From the NCBI GenBank assembly GCA_038496445.1, contig JALMLS010000310.1:248001-312000 (forward strand): a stretch of DNA of 64,000 nt, given 5' to 3'. The notes beneath the pieces were generated by a model. It saw nothing but the letters and a program-made list of their open reading frames with translations. It was not told the origin of the DNA and ran no database searches. The translations under genes and the position numbers were made by a program. Shown here in pieces: positions 1 to 10,700 of this stretch. The stretch comes from Trichosphaerium sp. ATCC 40318. Its lineage: Eukaryota > Discosea > Flabellinia > Trichosidae. How positions within the stretch are numbered: the stretch's first letter is position 1; each line of letters begins with the position of its first letter.

Positions 1-497
1 CGGTCTCTTGCATCTGTAAACACACTTTCCCAGCATTTGAAGGTCTAAAATGGTACACAAAACAACCATACGGTGCTTGCTACGCACCTGGGTGCCCAGA
101 CAGAATGTACTTGAATAACCTTACAAAAACATATGCGCACGCCAGAGTACTTGCTAGAGAGGCTATGCTTGCCGATGGTGACTATTATGGAAGCAAAGAA
201 GTAGGAAGGGAGATATTCTTATTATGTGCTCAGAAAGGTGATCCTTCTATTAAAATAACAACAAATATAACAGGTCGTGTTGGTGCAATGCTAGAAGAAC
301 AAAAACAAATGAGTCTAAGTGATAAACTGGTAAACGAAAACCCCTTGTTAAACACAGCAAAACAGAATGCAATTGATTATATTAATAATCCAAAGGCACC
401 TTTAAGTACAAATAATAAACCTCCATTGAAAAGTAATCCTACTACTAAACGTAGGAGGAAAAAAAGGAGAAAAATTTACCATCCAGATCACAAGTGA
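1..497 (+). CDS. C-terminal part of an unknown protein with a Cys-rich start and basic tail
   Basis: The frame is open from the left edge to a TGA at 495-497, so the gene begins outside the window. The visible part has a cysteine/histidine cluster near its start (CICKH, then GAC and GCPDR), which could bind zinc. A helical middle follows, then a Pro/Asn-rich linker and a strongly basic tail (KRRRKKRRK) that looks like a nuclear localisation signal. An AATAAA lies shortly after the stop. I do not recognise the family. A nuclear nucleic-acid-binding role would be a guess from the basic tail and possible zinc ligands. Confidence 0.6.
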   Translation, partial: VSCICKHTFPAFEGLKWYTKQPYGACYAPGCPDRMYLNNLTKTYAHARVLAREAMLADGDYYGSKEVGREIFLLCAQKGDPSIKITTNITGRVGAMLEEQKQMSLSDKLVNENPLLNTAKQNAIDYINNPKAPLSTNNKPPLKSNPTTKRRRKKRRKIYHPDHK

Positions 498-856
498 AGT
501 GTAAAACAAACAATAAACAGCTGTACAATAATTAAATCTAAGTCACTATAAAGTCTCATGTTACTTTCGATTACTATGTACCCACAATGTTACTGTAGCG
601 GAATGTTATAACTGTAGCGTGTTCCCAGTGTTCACATCTATAAACATTGTAGAGAATAGCAGTTTGTCTTCGCTTGACAAGTACAGCATACCGTCATCAG
701 TCCTACAAGGTATCATTGTCCTTGAACCTGTGAGTGTCATAAACTCAGTGTCATTTAACACGTGTAAAAAGAAAGAAACAAGTAGGAACGTGACGTTTCT
801 TTGAATGACAAATGAATAAATAACGAACTTAACAGCCTATTAATTAAATAAACAAC
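498..856. other. Intergenic spacer
   Basis: This spacer holds the 3' end of the upstream gene, with an AATAAA near 510, and the AT-rich upstream region of the small membrane protein gene. I see no coding exon or repeat. Confidence 0.5.
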
Positions 857-1150
857 ATGATTCGCAGCGCACTCACTATAAACAATCGAATAGCCAATCC
901 TAGACGCTATTTAACTCAGTTTAATCGTTTTAAAACAACAGGACCGAGTAAAACCCTAAAATATAGCCTGGCGTTCATAATAGGTAATGTACTGCTATTA
1001 GAAACATTTGTATGGGGTACTGCGTACATAAAATACAACAAAGAACAAGAAGCGGAAATAGACGTAGAAACAACTTCAACAGCTACATCAATGCCCACAG
1101 AGGATACAAATGATGTCTGTGAAGTGCCGATATCAACTTCAACGACTTAA
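857..1150 (+). CDS. Small single-pass membrane protein, possibly mitochondrial
   Basis: A single-exon 97-residue protein whose ATG follows an AT-rich leader. The first 35 residues are rich in Arg, Asn and Ser with almost no acidic residues, as in mitochondrial presequences. One hydrophobic segment follows at about residues 37-57. The tail is acidic and Thr/Ser-rich. This layout fits a small inner-membrane or assembly-factor-like protein. No family is recognised. The opposite-strand frame at 916-1098 is a shadow. AT-rich sequence with an AATAAA-like signal follows near 1215. Confidence 0.5.
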   Translation: MIRSALTINNRIANPRRYLTQFNRFKTTGPSKTLKYSLAFIIGNVLLLETFVWGTAYIKYNKEQEAEIDVETTSTATSMPTEDTNDVCEVPISTSTT

Positions 1151-2123
1151 CACGGAGCACCATCAGGAATACATAGAGCACCAACAAAACCTTGTACAAA
1201 ACCATATCTATACATAAAAATAAAAAAGAGTAAGAAGAACTATGCAAATCTGTCCCACTTGTTATTTCATTAGCCTTCACTGAACACCGAGTTCTTTTTG
1301 TCACTGTTTCAATAATAAAGCACTTAACTTCGCATCCGGCATCAAAGTACTTGATCATTTTGTCCTTATGGCTGATACGAGTTGCACCCGAACTCCAACT
1401 CAACCATAAAAGGGTGCAAAGGTTAAGTTTTAGTGTACGACTTTTAATGACAAGTGCACAATGTTCGGCAAAACACTTTTTGTATTCAAAAGACCTTTGA
1501 ATGTACTGGAGTCTAAATACCTATTATTTGCATCTCATGAAGCTGTTGCAAAAGTCATAGAATAGTTCACCCAACATGCATTGCCGTAAAAGCTGATGTC
1601 TCCTGAGTCCATACCAATACTTGCAACTGTTGGCATGAGAGGACACCCAATGAAGCGAAAAACAGTATACTGTCTAAGTATGTTGGAGATCTTTTAATGT
1701 ACTTAGATCTCTGTTTAATGACTCAAGTTGTTTTTGATGATAATATTGTCACTGTGGCGTAAATCAAGTGTTTCTTTTATATAATGCCTGAGCTATATGA
1801 TATGTCTCAAGTAAGTGGTTTCTTGCTCCATGATATAAGCGACAGCTTCAATTGAAGGAATCAGTACAAATTCCTATGCTAATGGTAGTACACGAATTAG
1901 GTATTTTTGACAACTCCTGATTTTTCAGAAAACACTATCAACGAACTTAGATTTCATTCCTAGAATATACAAATGACAAACTTCAGATATGTCATGCTGA
2001 AGGTCTTAGAATTACAGCAAGGTCAAAATAGCAAGTAATTTACTAACGCCTTTGCTGGCAATCTAATACGTGTATGAGGATGGACCTTTATTTGGAAACA
2101 AACAGTATCAAAGTACAAAAGAA
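1151..2123. other. Gene-poor stretch with possible decayed coding segments
   Basis: No intact gene is supported here. On the minus strand, short protein-like stretches interrupted by stops lie around 1520-1690 (for example FIGCPLMPTVASIGMDSGDI) and 1830-1900 (IPSIEAVAYIMEQETT). They could be exons of an unmodelled gene or remains of a decayed one. The rest is AT-rich, with no repeat or RNA gene that I can see. Confidence 0.3.
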
Positions 2124-3224
2124 CTAGAAACCAGTATCAAGGCCAGGAATAAGTTTTGGTGCAAAGCTATCACTGTCAACAACAAAACATATTATATGTT
2201 GTACTAATTCAGGAGGAAGGTATGGTTCAATACGCTTAATACAAAGCATAAGGTAAAAAACGTGAACTCTAAAAAACTTGGGAAAATAACGATGTAATCT
2301 TGGATGCCATCGTTGATTCAATGCCAACTTGATGAGTTTTTTTAGTTCAATATCATCTTCTGAATCTGTTGCCACATGCTTATCAACAAATTCCATACAG
2401 TGGGTTGTCTTGTCGTCTTGAGTAAAAGGTATTGTTACATCTGCATGGTACATACGAAGAATTAACAATGACCTCAAATCCTTGTATTTAATAGCTGAAC
2501 ACAAAGGTGTTATTGAATGAGATAGGATTCTACGGCCACTTTTAGTTGTCTTCTTGTTGACATCTGCTCCGTAGTGAAGTAATAACAACATTGATGATTC
2601 TTTGGTGTTAATCTGCTCAATTGATAAAACTGTGTTGCTATACTCCTCAATCACGCTTTGCAATGTTGTAAAGTGCACTGACCATTCACCATCATTATCA
2701 GATTCCGTGTTATTATAAATATTAGGGTCTGCAGAGGCTTTAAGCAACATGTTAAGTACTCTTAGATTGGTTAAAAGTGCTGCTGTGTAGCATAGCATTG
2801 TCATGTAGTGTTTATGTTTATATCGCACTTTTACCATGCTATTTACATTGCCCTTTGATAAACCAAGCTTGAAGAGGTTGTATGATTGTGATGTAAGGTT
2901 TTTGCTCATTAATAACACAATCTGTTGAAAAGCTGAAGTTTCTGTTGTTCCTAACCAATCATCACTATAATAAATACCATTGATGTTTGCACCGTATTTG
3001 AGAAGCATTGAAGCGATTTTGAAGCTTGGAGTTTGTTTGTATTGACCTGTGTGTAAAGGTATGTGTATGAGCGTATAGGATTTAGTGAAGTAAAACTGTT
3101 CATCTAAAACTGTTTCGTTTGGGTTTGTGCCTTCTTTTAGTAATATTTCAACTGACGCAATATCATCGGCGAGTAAAGCTTTGTGTAGTTCCGATTTAAA
3201 TCCTGTAGTTTCGTTGGACAACAT
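2124..3224 (-). CDS. Ankyrin-repeat protein
   Basis: An intronless 366-residue protein, unusual among its heavily spliced neighbours. Ankyrin-type repeats are visible as ALLADDIASVEILLKEGTNPN (about residues 17-37), IASMLLKYGANING and VLNMLLKASADPNIY, and LLLLHYGADVNKKT, each followed by the next helix pair. Residues from about 310 to the end form a helical tail containing YLPPELVQHIICFV, which resembles an F-box or SOCS-box helix, so a ubiquitin-ligase adaptor role is possible but unproven. The start codon is 93 bases from the start of a divergent small gene, so the two probably share a promoter. Confidence 0.8.
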   Translation of the reverse strand: MLSNETTGFKSELHKALLADDIASVEILLKEGTNPNETVLDEQFYFTKSYTLIHIPLHTGQYKQTPSFKIASMLLKYGANINGIYYSDDWLGTTETSAFQQIVLLMSKNLTSQSYNLFKLGLSKGNVNSMVKVRYKHKHYMTMLCYTAALLTNLRVLNMLLKASADPNIYNNTESDNDGEWSVHFTTLQSVIEEYSNTVLSIEQINTKESSMLLLLHYGADVNKKTTKSGRRILSHSITPLCSAIKYKDLRSLLILRMYHADVTIPFTQDDKTTHCMEFVDKHVATDSEDDIELKKLIKLALNQRWHPRLHRYFPKFFRVHVFYLMLCIKRIEPYLPPELVQHIICFVVDSDSFAPKLIPGLDTGF

Positions 3225-3316
3225 GACGGCGGTTTTTTTGTGTTAAGTCATACTTAGCAAGTACAGACAATATTCAGTGAAGTGTAGTCAATTTTGTAAT
3301 GATGTAACACTTAGCG
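3225..3316. promoter_or_regulatory. Short shared divergent promoter
   Basis: 92 bases separate the start codons of the minus-strand ankyrin gene and the plus-strand small two-exon gene. Both 5' leaders and any promoter elements must lie here. I could not recognise a specific motif. Confidence 0.4.
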
Positions 3317-3699
3317 ATGTTCCAAACGAATAGAATACAGAATCTATTGCCAGAACGTAAAAAGTTGGAAATAGTCGACTCTATTCCGATTCAGTTTTCA
3401 GAGAAGAGTGACTGGTACGTTTATTTGATAATTCGAGCCAATCTTGAGCCCGCCACGTGATCTATTTTTTTGCTGTCTGAAAACCACTTTTTAGTACTTT
3501 CCACGCGTAGAAATAGCCATCTCTTGAGGTAAAACATATTTTAACAACATTTTGTAGTTTGATCTGGCAGTCGCTCTGGATTAAAAAAAGTCTCAGACGT
3601 TGTGAGGATGTAAAGAAATGGTTTTCAGACAGTAATAAGGATGTAATTTGTGCTGTTTTGTCTCACCACAAAAAAAGCGAGAAGACGAAATTCGAATAA
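3317..3699 (+). CDS. Small two-exon protein, unknown function
   Basis: This is too short per exon to show up as a long frame. Exon 1 is 3317-3414 and ends at a GTACGT donor. The intron is 3415-3557 and ends in TTTTGTAG. Exon 2 is 3558-3699. The frame stays open across the junction and gives about 79 residues. The product is charged, with a Trp- and Lys-rich second half (WQSLWIKKSL, VKKWFSD) and no signal peptide or membrane segment. The stop codon lies inside an AATAAA poly(A) signal (3695-3700). The splice signals, open frame and poly(A) signal are the support. No family is recognised. Confidence 0.5.
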
Positions 3700-4009
3700 A
3701 CCAAGAAATTTTTTTTCAAATACGAATTTTGCAATATCCGTTTGGAACATTGCTAGTAACACTACATAGTCACCCAAAAACTGTGGTACATAAAGCGTAC
3801 TTAAGATTTTGCGTAACTATATAAAACACACTTTGAAGTGTGAGGTGTGGCAAAAAATAGACATGCTAAAAGGATGAGTCTTTTAAATTTGATATTAGCT
3901 ATGTAAGAAAATTGGCAGCGTAAACAATGAATAATCTGTATTTATTTTTTTTTCCTAAAAAACAGCAAATAGTGAGTAGCCTTGAAACAATCAATTAATT
4001 ACTGAATAT
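3700..4009. other. Convergent 3' spacer
   Basis: AT-rich sequence between two converging genes, with poly(T) tracts near 3945. Nothing else seen. Confidence 0.5.
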
Positions 4010-6261
4010 TTACCTATGAAGAAACCTCAATGTTGTTTCTATAGCTGTATATGATAGTGCAAGTGACGGAATGACCTAAGCCGAAATAAACAATAGATTT
4101 TGAAAAAAAAACAACAAACAACAGAATCCTGTCTCGTTTTTCTGCTAACCTTCATGTATGCGGATCCAACACCTCTGAATAATCCTCTAGGACCATCTTT
4201 AGTAATAATTGACTTTGTTGCGCCATAGACATTGATAGGATTTTTTGACATCTGACATTGTCGGCGGATTACATCAATAGGATATGTCACTACAATACAA
4301 TTAAAAAAAAATCCACTTAGCCAAGAGGAAGTATTCCAAACATACTTGTAGTAGCTATAAAAGCACTCGTAGTTGAACATGCCAAAAACGTAGTTGTCCT
4401 AGGTACCTATTGTACACTGTAAGAAAGTAAACTCTTAAAAAAACCAAATTTCCAAAAAAGGATTATAGTATTTCTATAGAACACGTACTTGGCCATGCTC
4501 AGCGCGCCATTCCTTTACAGAATTATAAATAGTTTTGTCAATCGCAACAAAAGGTCCAATAGCCTAAAAATACGAGAGTAAGTCATAATCGAAATAAAAC
4601 TGTCTCAAGACTTCAGTAATGTTAAGTTGTACTGTCGGACGGGTTTTTTTGAGTTTGGCGTACAAGAACTGTAGGAAGGAGTCCTCTGAACAATCCCATA
4701 GATCCACCTGTTTTCATGATATCTTTAAAAACAAGTCTCAAATCAGAGCGCCCTTTATATGCATCTGAACAGACATGTGTATGAACAACATCAAGAGGAT
4801 ACGTTATAATTGTAGCGGTTACACCAGCACTAAAACCTGCCATTGCCTTCCATGTAGTAGAGTACTTTTTGAAGTTCAACTCATCTCTTGTATGCTTACT
4901 CCTTCGTTCCATTTCCTTAAATAAGATAAGCACAAAAAGAAAGACTATCAATAGTTTTGGTAGAAGTATAGACCGTAAACAATAAGAAAAATATGGGATT
5001 TAAGCATGTTTGCGTAAGCCTTTACCTGGACGAAATTAGCATATAGAGTGCAAACCAAACCAGTACAGAATGATGCGCGGACAATTGAAATAGCTGTAAA
5101 GTCGTAAGTATTTGAATAAAAGAGAAATATATGTCAATGCAAACAGGAAGGAAATAAAATGAGTTTACCATTTCCTTTAAAGAAACCAGCTAGTCCTTCA
5201 TTCTGAAATACTGTACGTAAATTATTGAACCAGCTCTTTTTCTCTTTTTGGGTCTAAACAACAAAAATGAGTCCTTTGGTTACACCTCCACAGCCAATCG
5301 AAAAAAATAATTTTTTGAAAGCGTACTTGAGCAATAATTTTGAGCCTTTCCAGGGGCGCTGTGAATGATCTTGATATCCCTCCACCTACTGCGCCAGCAG
5401 TAAAGAATGTAAAGAGTTCACCAGTATCTTAAATACTTGTTAACAAGTAGAGCAATGGAGTCACTTAAAAAAAACATTTTTAAAACATACGTGCTGGAAC
5501 TGGTATTTTAAAATCACTCCCATTATCTACTTGAGCCATCTTGAGCCAGTAATTAAGAATAACACGCTCATCAAAAGCATCTAGTTCGTGAAAAACCTAA
5601 TTAAAAGTAAGATACTCACTGAGAAATACCAAAAAACGAAAAGCAAAAAATCATCAAATTTCAAGTTGAAAAAAAAAAATAGAAAGAAAAAACTTTGCTG
5701 TTGTTGACGTCATACACCAACAAGCGCCGAAAAAGATACGCGACGGTACTCACTTTGTAGAACTCACTAAACTCCACACGCTGGTCCCTATCTAAGTCCA
5801 CTGTCTGAATATGGTGTTATTAACACTTTTATAAGTTGCTGTTTTACCTTTAACATCTCTTCAATCATACTCTAAGCGTAGAAATTAGTATTGAAGCAAT
5901 TTCTTAGTTGGTAGATACGGAACGCGGGTTTTTTTAAATGAATAAATTACGAAAGTGCTTTTAACAACACGACGACGCGCACTTTATCAACATGGTGTAG
6001 TCCTAATAATTCTAAAGCATTTCCAAGCTCCGTTGGTTCAATAGACCCTATACGCTAGTTTAGAGTGTAATACAAGGCATAAAACTGGTGTTGGCACATT
6101 CTCCGATAAAAGGCGTATATATCCGGCCAAAAAGATACTATTTACATAAAATACGCTGCGCAATGCGTCTTACCATTGTTATCAACGTCTATTCTGTCGA
6201 AGGTTTCCCAGAGCTTTTGACGTATAGCTTCATCTGCTGGAGAAAGGTTTTGCATATCCAT
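4010..6261 (-). CDS. Ca2+-regulated mitochondrial carrier (SCaMC/ATP-Mg-Pi type, SLC25A24-like)
   Basis: Spliced from about 13 short exons, with ATG at 6261-6259 and TAA at 4012-4010, giving roughly 400 residues. The N terminus has two EF-hands: one with ligands D-x-D-x-N-G and a final Glu (exon 1 to 2, 6174/6060), and one reading DLDRDQRVEFSEF near 5790. Three carrier repeats follow: AGAVGGGISRSFTAPLERLK near 5370, SAGVTATIITYPLDVVHTH near 4820, and IATTMTYPIDVIRRQ at the 4290/4340 junction. Each has the Px[D/E]xx[K/R] signature or a close variant. The third repeat and the C terminus (VIPSLALSYTAIETTL) appear only when introns are removed. Such carriers exchange ATP-Mg for phosphate across the mitochondrial inner membrane under Ca2+ control. 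The substrate here is inferred from the family. Confidence 0.88.
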
Positions 6262-6485
6262 TGTGGAGTGGTAACCTTTTTAAGAACTCGCAAAACGAGG
6301 AATCGACTGTCTTAAACCGTTAAGTAGGGGTGTCACTTGTCAATTCTCAGTGTTGAATAGAATACACTCTTCAATCTTATTGAGTTCGCTAGTTTGCTTT
6401 AATTGTATAGAAACTTGGAGAAGGCAAGTTCACCACAGAAGTCAGTATTTACATTAATTACTAGCGATTTTTAAACCAATAAATT

Positions 6486-6653
6486 ATGTCCGTAGCGAAT
6501 TACGTGGTATTTGCGCGTTTTTTATACCAAACGTATCCATGCGTAAACTGTCGTTTTGAGGCTCATTCACTAGTATTTGATGTTTATGAGTCGCATACCT
6601 TTTATGGTACATTTGTGAATGCCTGTCAAAGTTCAATAGCGTGGATGGCTTAA
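6486..6653 (+). CDS. Possible 55-residue small protein
   Basis: An uninterrupted ATG-to-TAA frame of 56 codons between the carrier start and the convergent cysteine-rich gene. The product contains PCVNC and several aromatic residues and has no clear signal peptide. It is listed because it fills an otherwise empty 550-base gap, but an open frame of this length can occur by chance. Confidence 0.2.
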   Translation: MSVANYVVFARFLYQTYPCVNCRFEAHSLVFDVYESHTFYGTFVNACQSSIAWMA

Positions 6654-6812
6654 TTGTATTTAGGCGCGCACATTACCACATCTGCTGTCTATTTGACTAA
6701 CTCACAAGATGTGTTTCATAACTTGGACCGTAAACAATGCAATCTGAAAACGAGCAATAGTAAAACTTGTGTACTTTATTTAGTTTTACATTCATATTGG
6801 AGTGCCAAGATC

Positions 6813-7209
6813 TCAGCAGCTTCCACAAGCAGCTTCGCTCCAGCAACACCATTTATCACTTCTGATGCGAAAGCATAATGGTGATCCAGGGTAGCAGTAT
6901 GCAGTTGAACCTAATAAATATAAGTATTTAAGAATTAAAAATCTTTGTGTTTTTCACATACATTCTTTTCACGACCACGTTTACGCCATCCAGGAGGACA
7001 CCATCCATTTGTATCACATGTTTCACCACACAATAATGGTCCTTGCTAAAAGGTGCGTTAATGACATACAATGTAAAACTAGCATAACATACCTCAGTTG
7101 ATCTCTTTTCGTGCATGTCTGGCATTTCTTCAGAGTCTTTAGATTGGGTCGTCAAGGCAATTGGTATCAATGCCAAAGTCACCAATACGAATAACATTGT
7201 TGTGTTCAT
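6813..7209 (-). CDS. Cysteine-rich secreted precursor peptide
   Basis: Three exons: 7209-7093, 7045-6973 and 6910-6813. The first intron (GTATGT...TTTTAG) is clear. The second donor is uncertain, because GTGAAA at 6972 is needed to keep the Cys-rich frame, while a better-looking GTATGT lies slightly downstream. Residues 1-20 form a signal peptide (LFVLVTLALIPIALT). A short acidic propeptide ends in HEKR, a likely dibasic processing site. The mature part has about nine cysteines in CGETC, GWCPPGW, YCYPGSPLC, KWCCWSEAAC and GSC, plus a second basic cluster RKRGR. Without the third exon the protein would be 75 residues with four cysteines. A poly(A) signal sits at 6780-6775. It resembles disulfide-rich extracellular peptides. 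I assign no specific activity. Confidence 0.55.
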
Positions 7210-7389
7210 TTGTTGTTTGTTTAAAGAAGAGGTTTGTTGTTGGTTGAGGTTTTGTAATTTGGTTTTGTTTGATGCACTTAGACATCGATTTTAAGTCTTC
7301 TTATTCACTGAACAAAAGTATCATAAACTCTTTACCTCATTTCTTTTTCGCTAACTTTAACGTTCACTATCCACGGTATCTTGTTGTAG

Positions 7390-7740
7390 TTACACTGCAA
7401 ACAGCACCGCTGTTCTATTTGAGTTAAAAGTATTACTACTCGAAGATGAAACATTTACCATAAATGTATTATTAAAAGCCACGCGATTAATCAAGGAACC
7501 TCCTGAGTGAACATTAGTGAAAATCGTCAGTATTCTCACCCCAAGAGTGTTAATATAGTCAATATTACCTTAGCAATAAATCGCGTAGCTGACCTGGGCA
7601 CGTGCTTCCGTAGAAACACCGAACAAACTTTAAGCCTACGAAACCTGGTGAACAATAACTAGAGCAATTTTGTTTGGTACGACAACCAGTTTTTGTACAA
7701 CAGTATTTGAAACAAAGCACACAGACAAAAATTTATTTCC
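7390..7740 (-). pseudogene. Orphan EGF-like / beta-helix coding fragment
   Basis: Directly after the poly(A) signal of the giant gene, the minus strand has a protein-like segment at about 7726-7611 with closely spaced cysteines (KTGCRTKQNCSSYCSPGF, then CFYGSTCPG). A GTCAGC donor and CACTCAG acceptor join it in frame to about 7500-7390, which reads GGSLINRVAFNNTFMVN and then Ser/Asn-rich sequence to TAA. The pieces resemble the EGF-like and beta-helix modules of the surface protein at 15677-17953, in the reverse order. No start codon or signal peptide was found, and a TAA closes the 5' side. I interpret it as a gene remnant, or less likely an unrecognised downstream exon. Confidence 0.3.
7732..7737 (-). 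terminator. Poly(A) signal of the giant C2/Gly-rich gene
   Basis: AATAAA on the minus strand 19 bases after the TAG stop, followed by a GT/T-rich tract, as expected for a cleavage and polyadenylation site. Confidence 0.5.
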
Positions 7741-7755
7741 CATTGTGGATTTTCT

Positions 7756-10700
7756 TTAGAAACCGAAAGATTTTACATTGATACCAAACGCAGAGCTTGC
7801 AGCTTTTTTAAGTTTCCTCTTTGCCTGGTCTTCCTGTCTCGCAATCTTCCTGTTTGTATCATACTTCAATCCATGTTTCTCTCGCTCAATCTTTTTATTG
7901 ACATCACGCTTGGCTTTGTCTTGCATTTTCTGACCTACATTGGGTTGTTGTCTTTGCTGTTGTTGTGGTGATCCTGGACCGACTCCTGGACCTGATTGAG
8001 GTCCTGGGGGGTGTTGACTATGTTCAACTATCTCTTCTGGTGGTATCTCGTCCACATATACTTCACCACCACTCGCTTCTTCGTAGATATCGTGGCACCA
8101 CCAACTCTTGTGTACCATTTCGACTAATTTCTTACATTTCTTAGAGTCCTTGTGTTTAGAAGCATAAGCTGCTGCTGCAGACTGTACACCTCCTATCGCT
8201 GTTTTCTCAGGTACAAGTGATTCTATGAGACTCTTTTGTGCGGCTTTATAAGCTTTAGATTTTCCAGACATCCTAAAGTACATAAGTCAAAGCATCATCA
8301 ATAGATTTGTTGCTGAAAAATCTCGTTTCCGCTTAGTCTGGAGAAATATTGGAAAGGAGGTCCTTATTCTTTGCTCCTTTTAGCAACTTTTGGTATTATG
8401 TACAACCAGCTGTCGCTTCAATGTGGCGTGGGATGTACAAGATGATGTTTTTTGAAAAATGTAAGAAGGGTACCTCTTCAAGCAATAGAACACAGCTAGA
8501 GTGATAGTCTCGTTTTTGAACCAACTTAGGTTTGTTCTTATGAGAGCCTTAAGTTGTTCCAAAGCAGCATCAGAATTCGTGTAATGATTTTTACCGACTG
8601 TCAATGAAGCATACATTCCTAATGCGAAAATATCAAGCATTGTTCCTTTGTAGTCTCCGAAGCTTATGGTCTAGAAAGATTGTTAATATAAGTAATTTGA
8701 GGATTAACAATAACATCTGAACCTCCTCTGAAGAGGAGGTTATGTTTTGGTTCGTACCCAATCACAGCAAGAAAGTGCCTTGTTGTCAAAGTAAACCAAA
8801 ACTAATAGCTTTTGTTTCATTGAAAGAGATGTGAATACTGAGAACATTATTTTGACTAGATTGCTTCCAGCGTATAATTCCTTTGATGATAGCATATCAA
8901 TAAGTCCCACATCTTATAAAAAAATTAAAATCAGTACTGACGTGTCAAGAGAATGATAATGAATACAAAACAAGAAAGAAGAAAAAAATAAGAATTAAAA
9001 GGTATTGTTCAAAAAGCGCACTCTTTTTGCACGCGCCAAGATGCACTTTTTTCTTCATGCATAATACTGGATTTGCAGATGTCAAAGGAAGGCATGATAC
9101 TGATAGTTCACCGCAATGCCTAGTTAATTGTTTTTGTCAGTAACACAAACAGATACAAGACCTTTCAGACAATCATACCATACACCTTGATCTTCGTCTT
9201 TTGTCTTTTCGAGCTTCATCTTGGATATAGCAAATGTAGATGGTGGAGCCTCTTTTAGTTGTTCCTTTAACAGAGACGTCGCTTTTTTATGTGCATCTTT
9301 TTCTGATGGTCCTTTTTGCTTGAAGATAGATTTTGATACAACAAACTTGGTCTACAACAAAGAAAAAAATAAGAACACAATGAAAAAAAAGTCAAGAAAC
9401 TGACAACCAAAAGTGTTGGATGTTTTTTACGGTATTTTGGTTCTGCTGCCTACGGCGTTGACGTACCGAGAAGTCAAGTAGGACAGATTTATCTGAACCA
9501 ATAAGTCCTTGAACAACGCTTTTTTTTGGCGTGTTAAAAAAGACAATACCATTATCTTGTAAAGCACTTAATCCAATAGCAGCAAATGGGCTTAGCACAG
9601 CTGTATCACTTGGAAAGTGGTTCGCTATATCACTATAAAATTAAAGTTAACACATGGTTTTCACAGCCACTAGAAGTCTTACTTCCAATGGAAACCAGCT
9701 ACTGGTTGTCCAACATCATCAGCAACGTTGTCTAATGCAAAAATAATAGGAGGTCTAATAGTTCCAGTTTCAAGTGTCATCCAGTGTGGTGTTGCTGTAG
9801 TATATCCAGCACCTGTAACACGATCAAATGTTGCTCCATTATACATGTCAACATCCCAAACACGTGGATTGAGGCCAAGCGCTTGAAATTGAGTAAGTGG
9901 AATGTTGTTGTGAAGAAAAGAAAGGTTGTTTGAAGGGAAAACGTAATCATAGTGTTCAAAGAGCCTTGGTTGATACCTGTTATTATTTTGAGCCAAGCCA
10001 AATACATTATAGCATTTATACTCTTATCTGTTAACAATATACAATCAAACCTATCAACTTGTGGAAACTCTTCCCATCTTGGTGCACAACGACAGCAATC
10101 TTCGATAAATTCAATAGATTTACTTCTGAATATCAATTCAGCTCTGACGTATGCCCTATCGCACCGTTAGAAAACTAACAACGAACACAAGCACATCCGT
10201 TTCTAATATCACGTGCACGGTAAAATCACGTGAAAATAAACTAAAATAAGAACTAAGCGAAAGTACGCACTGTTTAAAGTGGAGAACATCATTCTTCATT
10301 GTAAATGATACTTCAGCTGCAACAACGGATTCTTTTGGATTGATAAGAGGTACTATTATATTAAGAACTTGAGAGTTTGTAGCAGGATCTTGTAAAACAT
10401 CAGGATGATTAACAAGTACATCCTATTAATAAAAAATTAACAAACAAACCTTAACCAAACTACAAACACGTGCCTGAGTGAACCTTAATTGAACAGATAC
10501 AGGGCACTCTGCTTGGCCATAAGGTACCAATGAGATGTTATCCACAACAACTCGGACTTTTCCAGTATCTCCACGGAAGAGACTATCAGTAACCTACAAT
10601 GAATTAATATAAAAAATTTTGTCGAAAAGAAGAACAAAGAAGAATACTCACTGCAATACTTCTAATACGAACTGGATACTGAACTACAAAGTCAACGACT

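Noticed and set aside
6813-7209. Naming the cysteine-rich peptide a toxin or defensin
   Set aside because: The cysteine pattern is only broadly disulfide-rich. No specific framework could be matched by eye.
7756-8283. Separate intronless 175-residue gene
   Set aside because: The frame begins inside an intron. A TTTAG acceptor lies directly before the ATG at 8271, and the upstream exon ends in the right phase, so this is the last exon of the giant gene.
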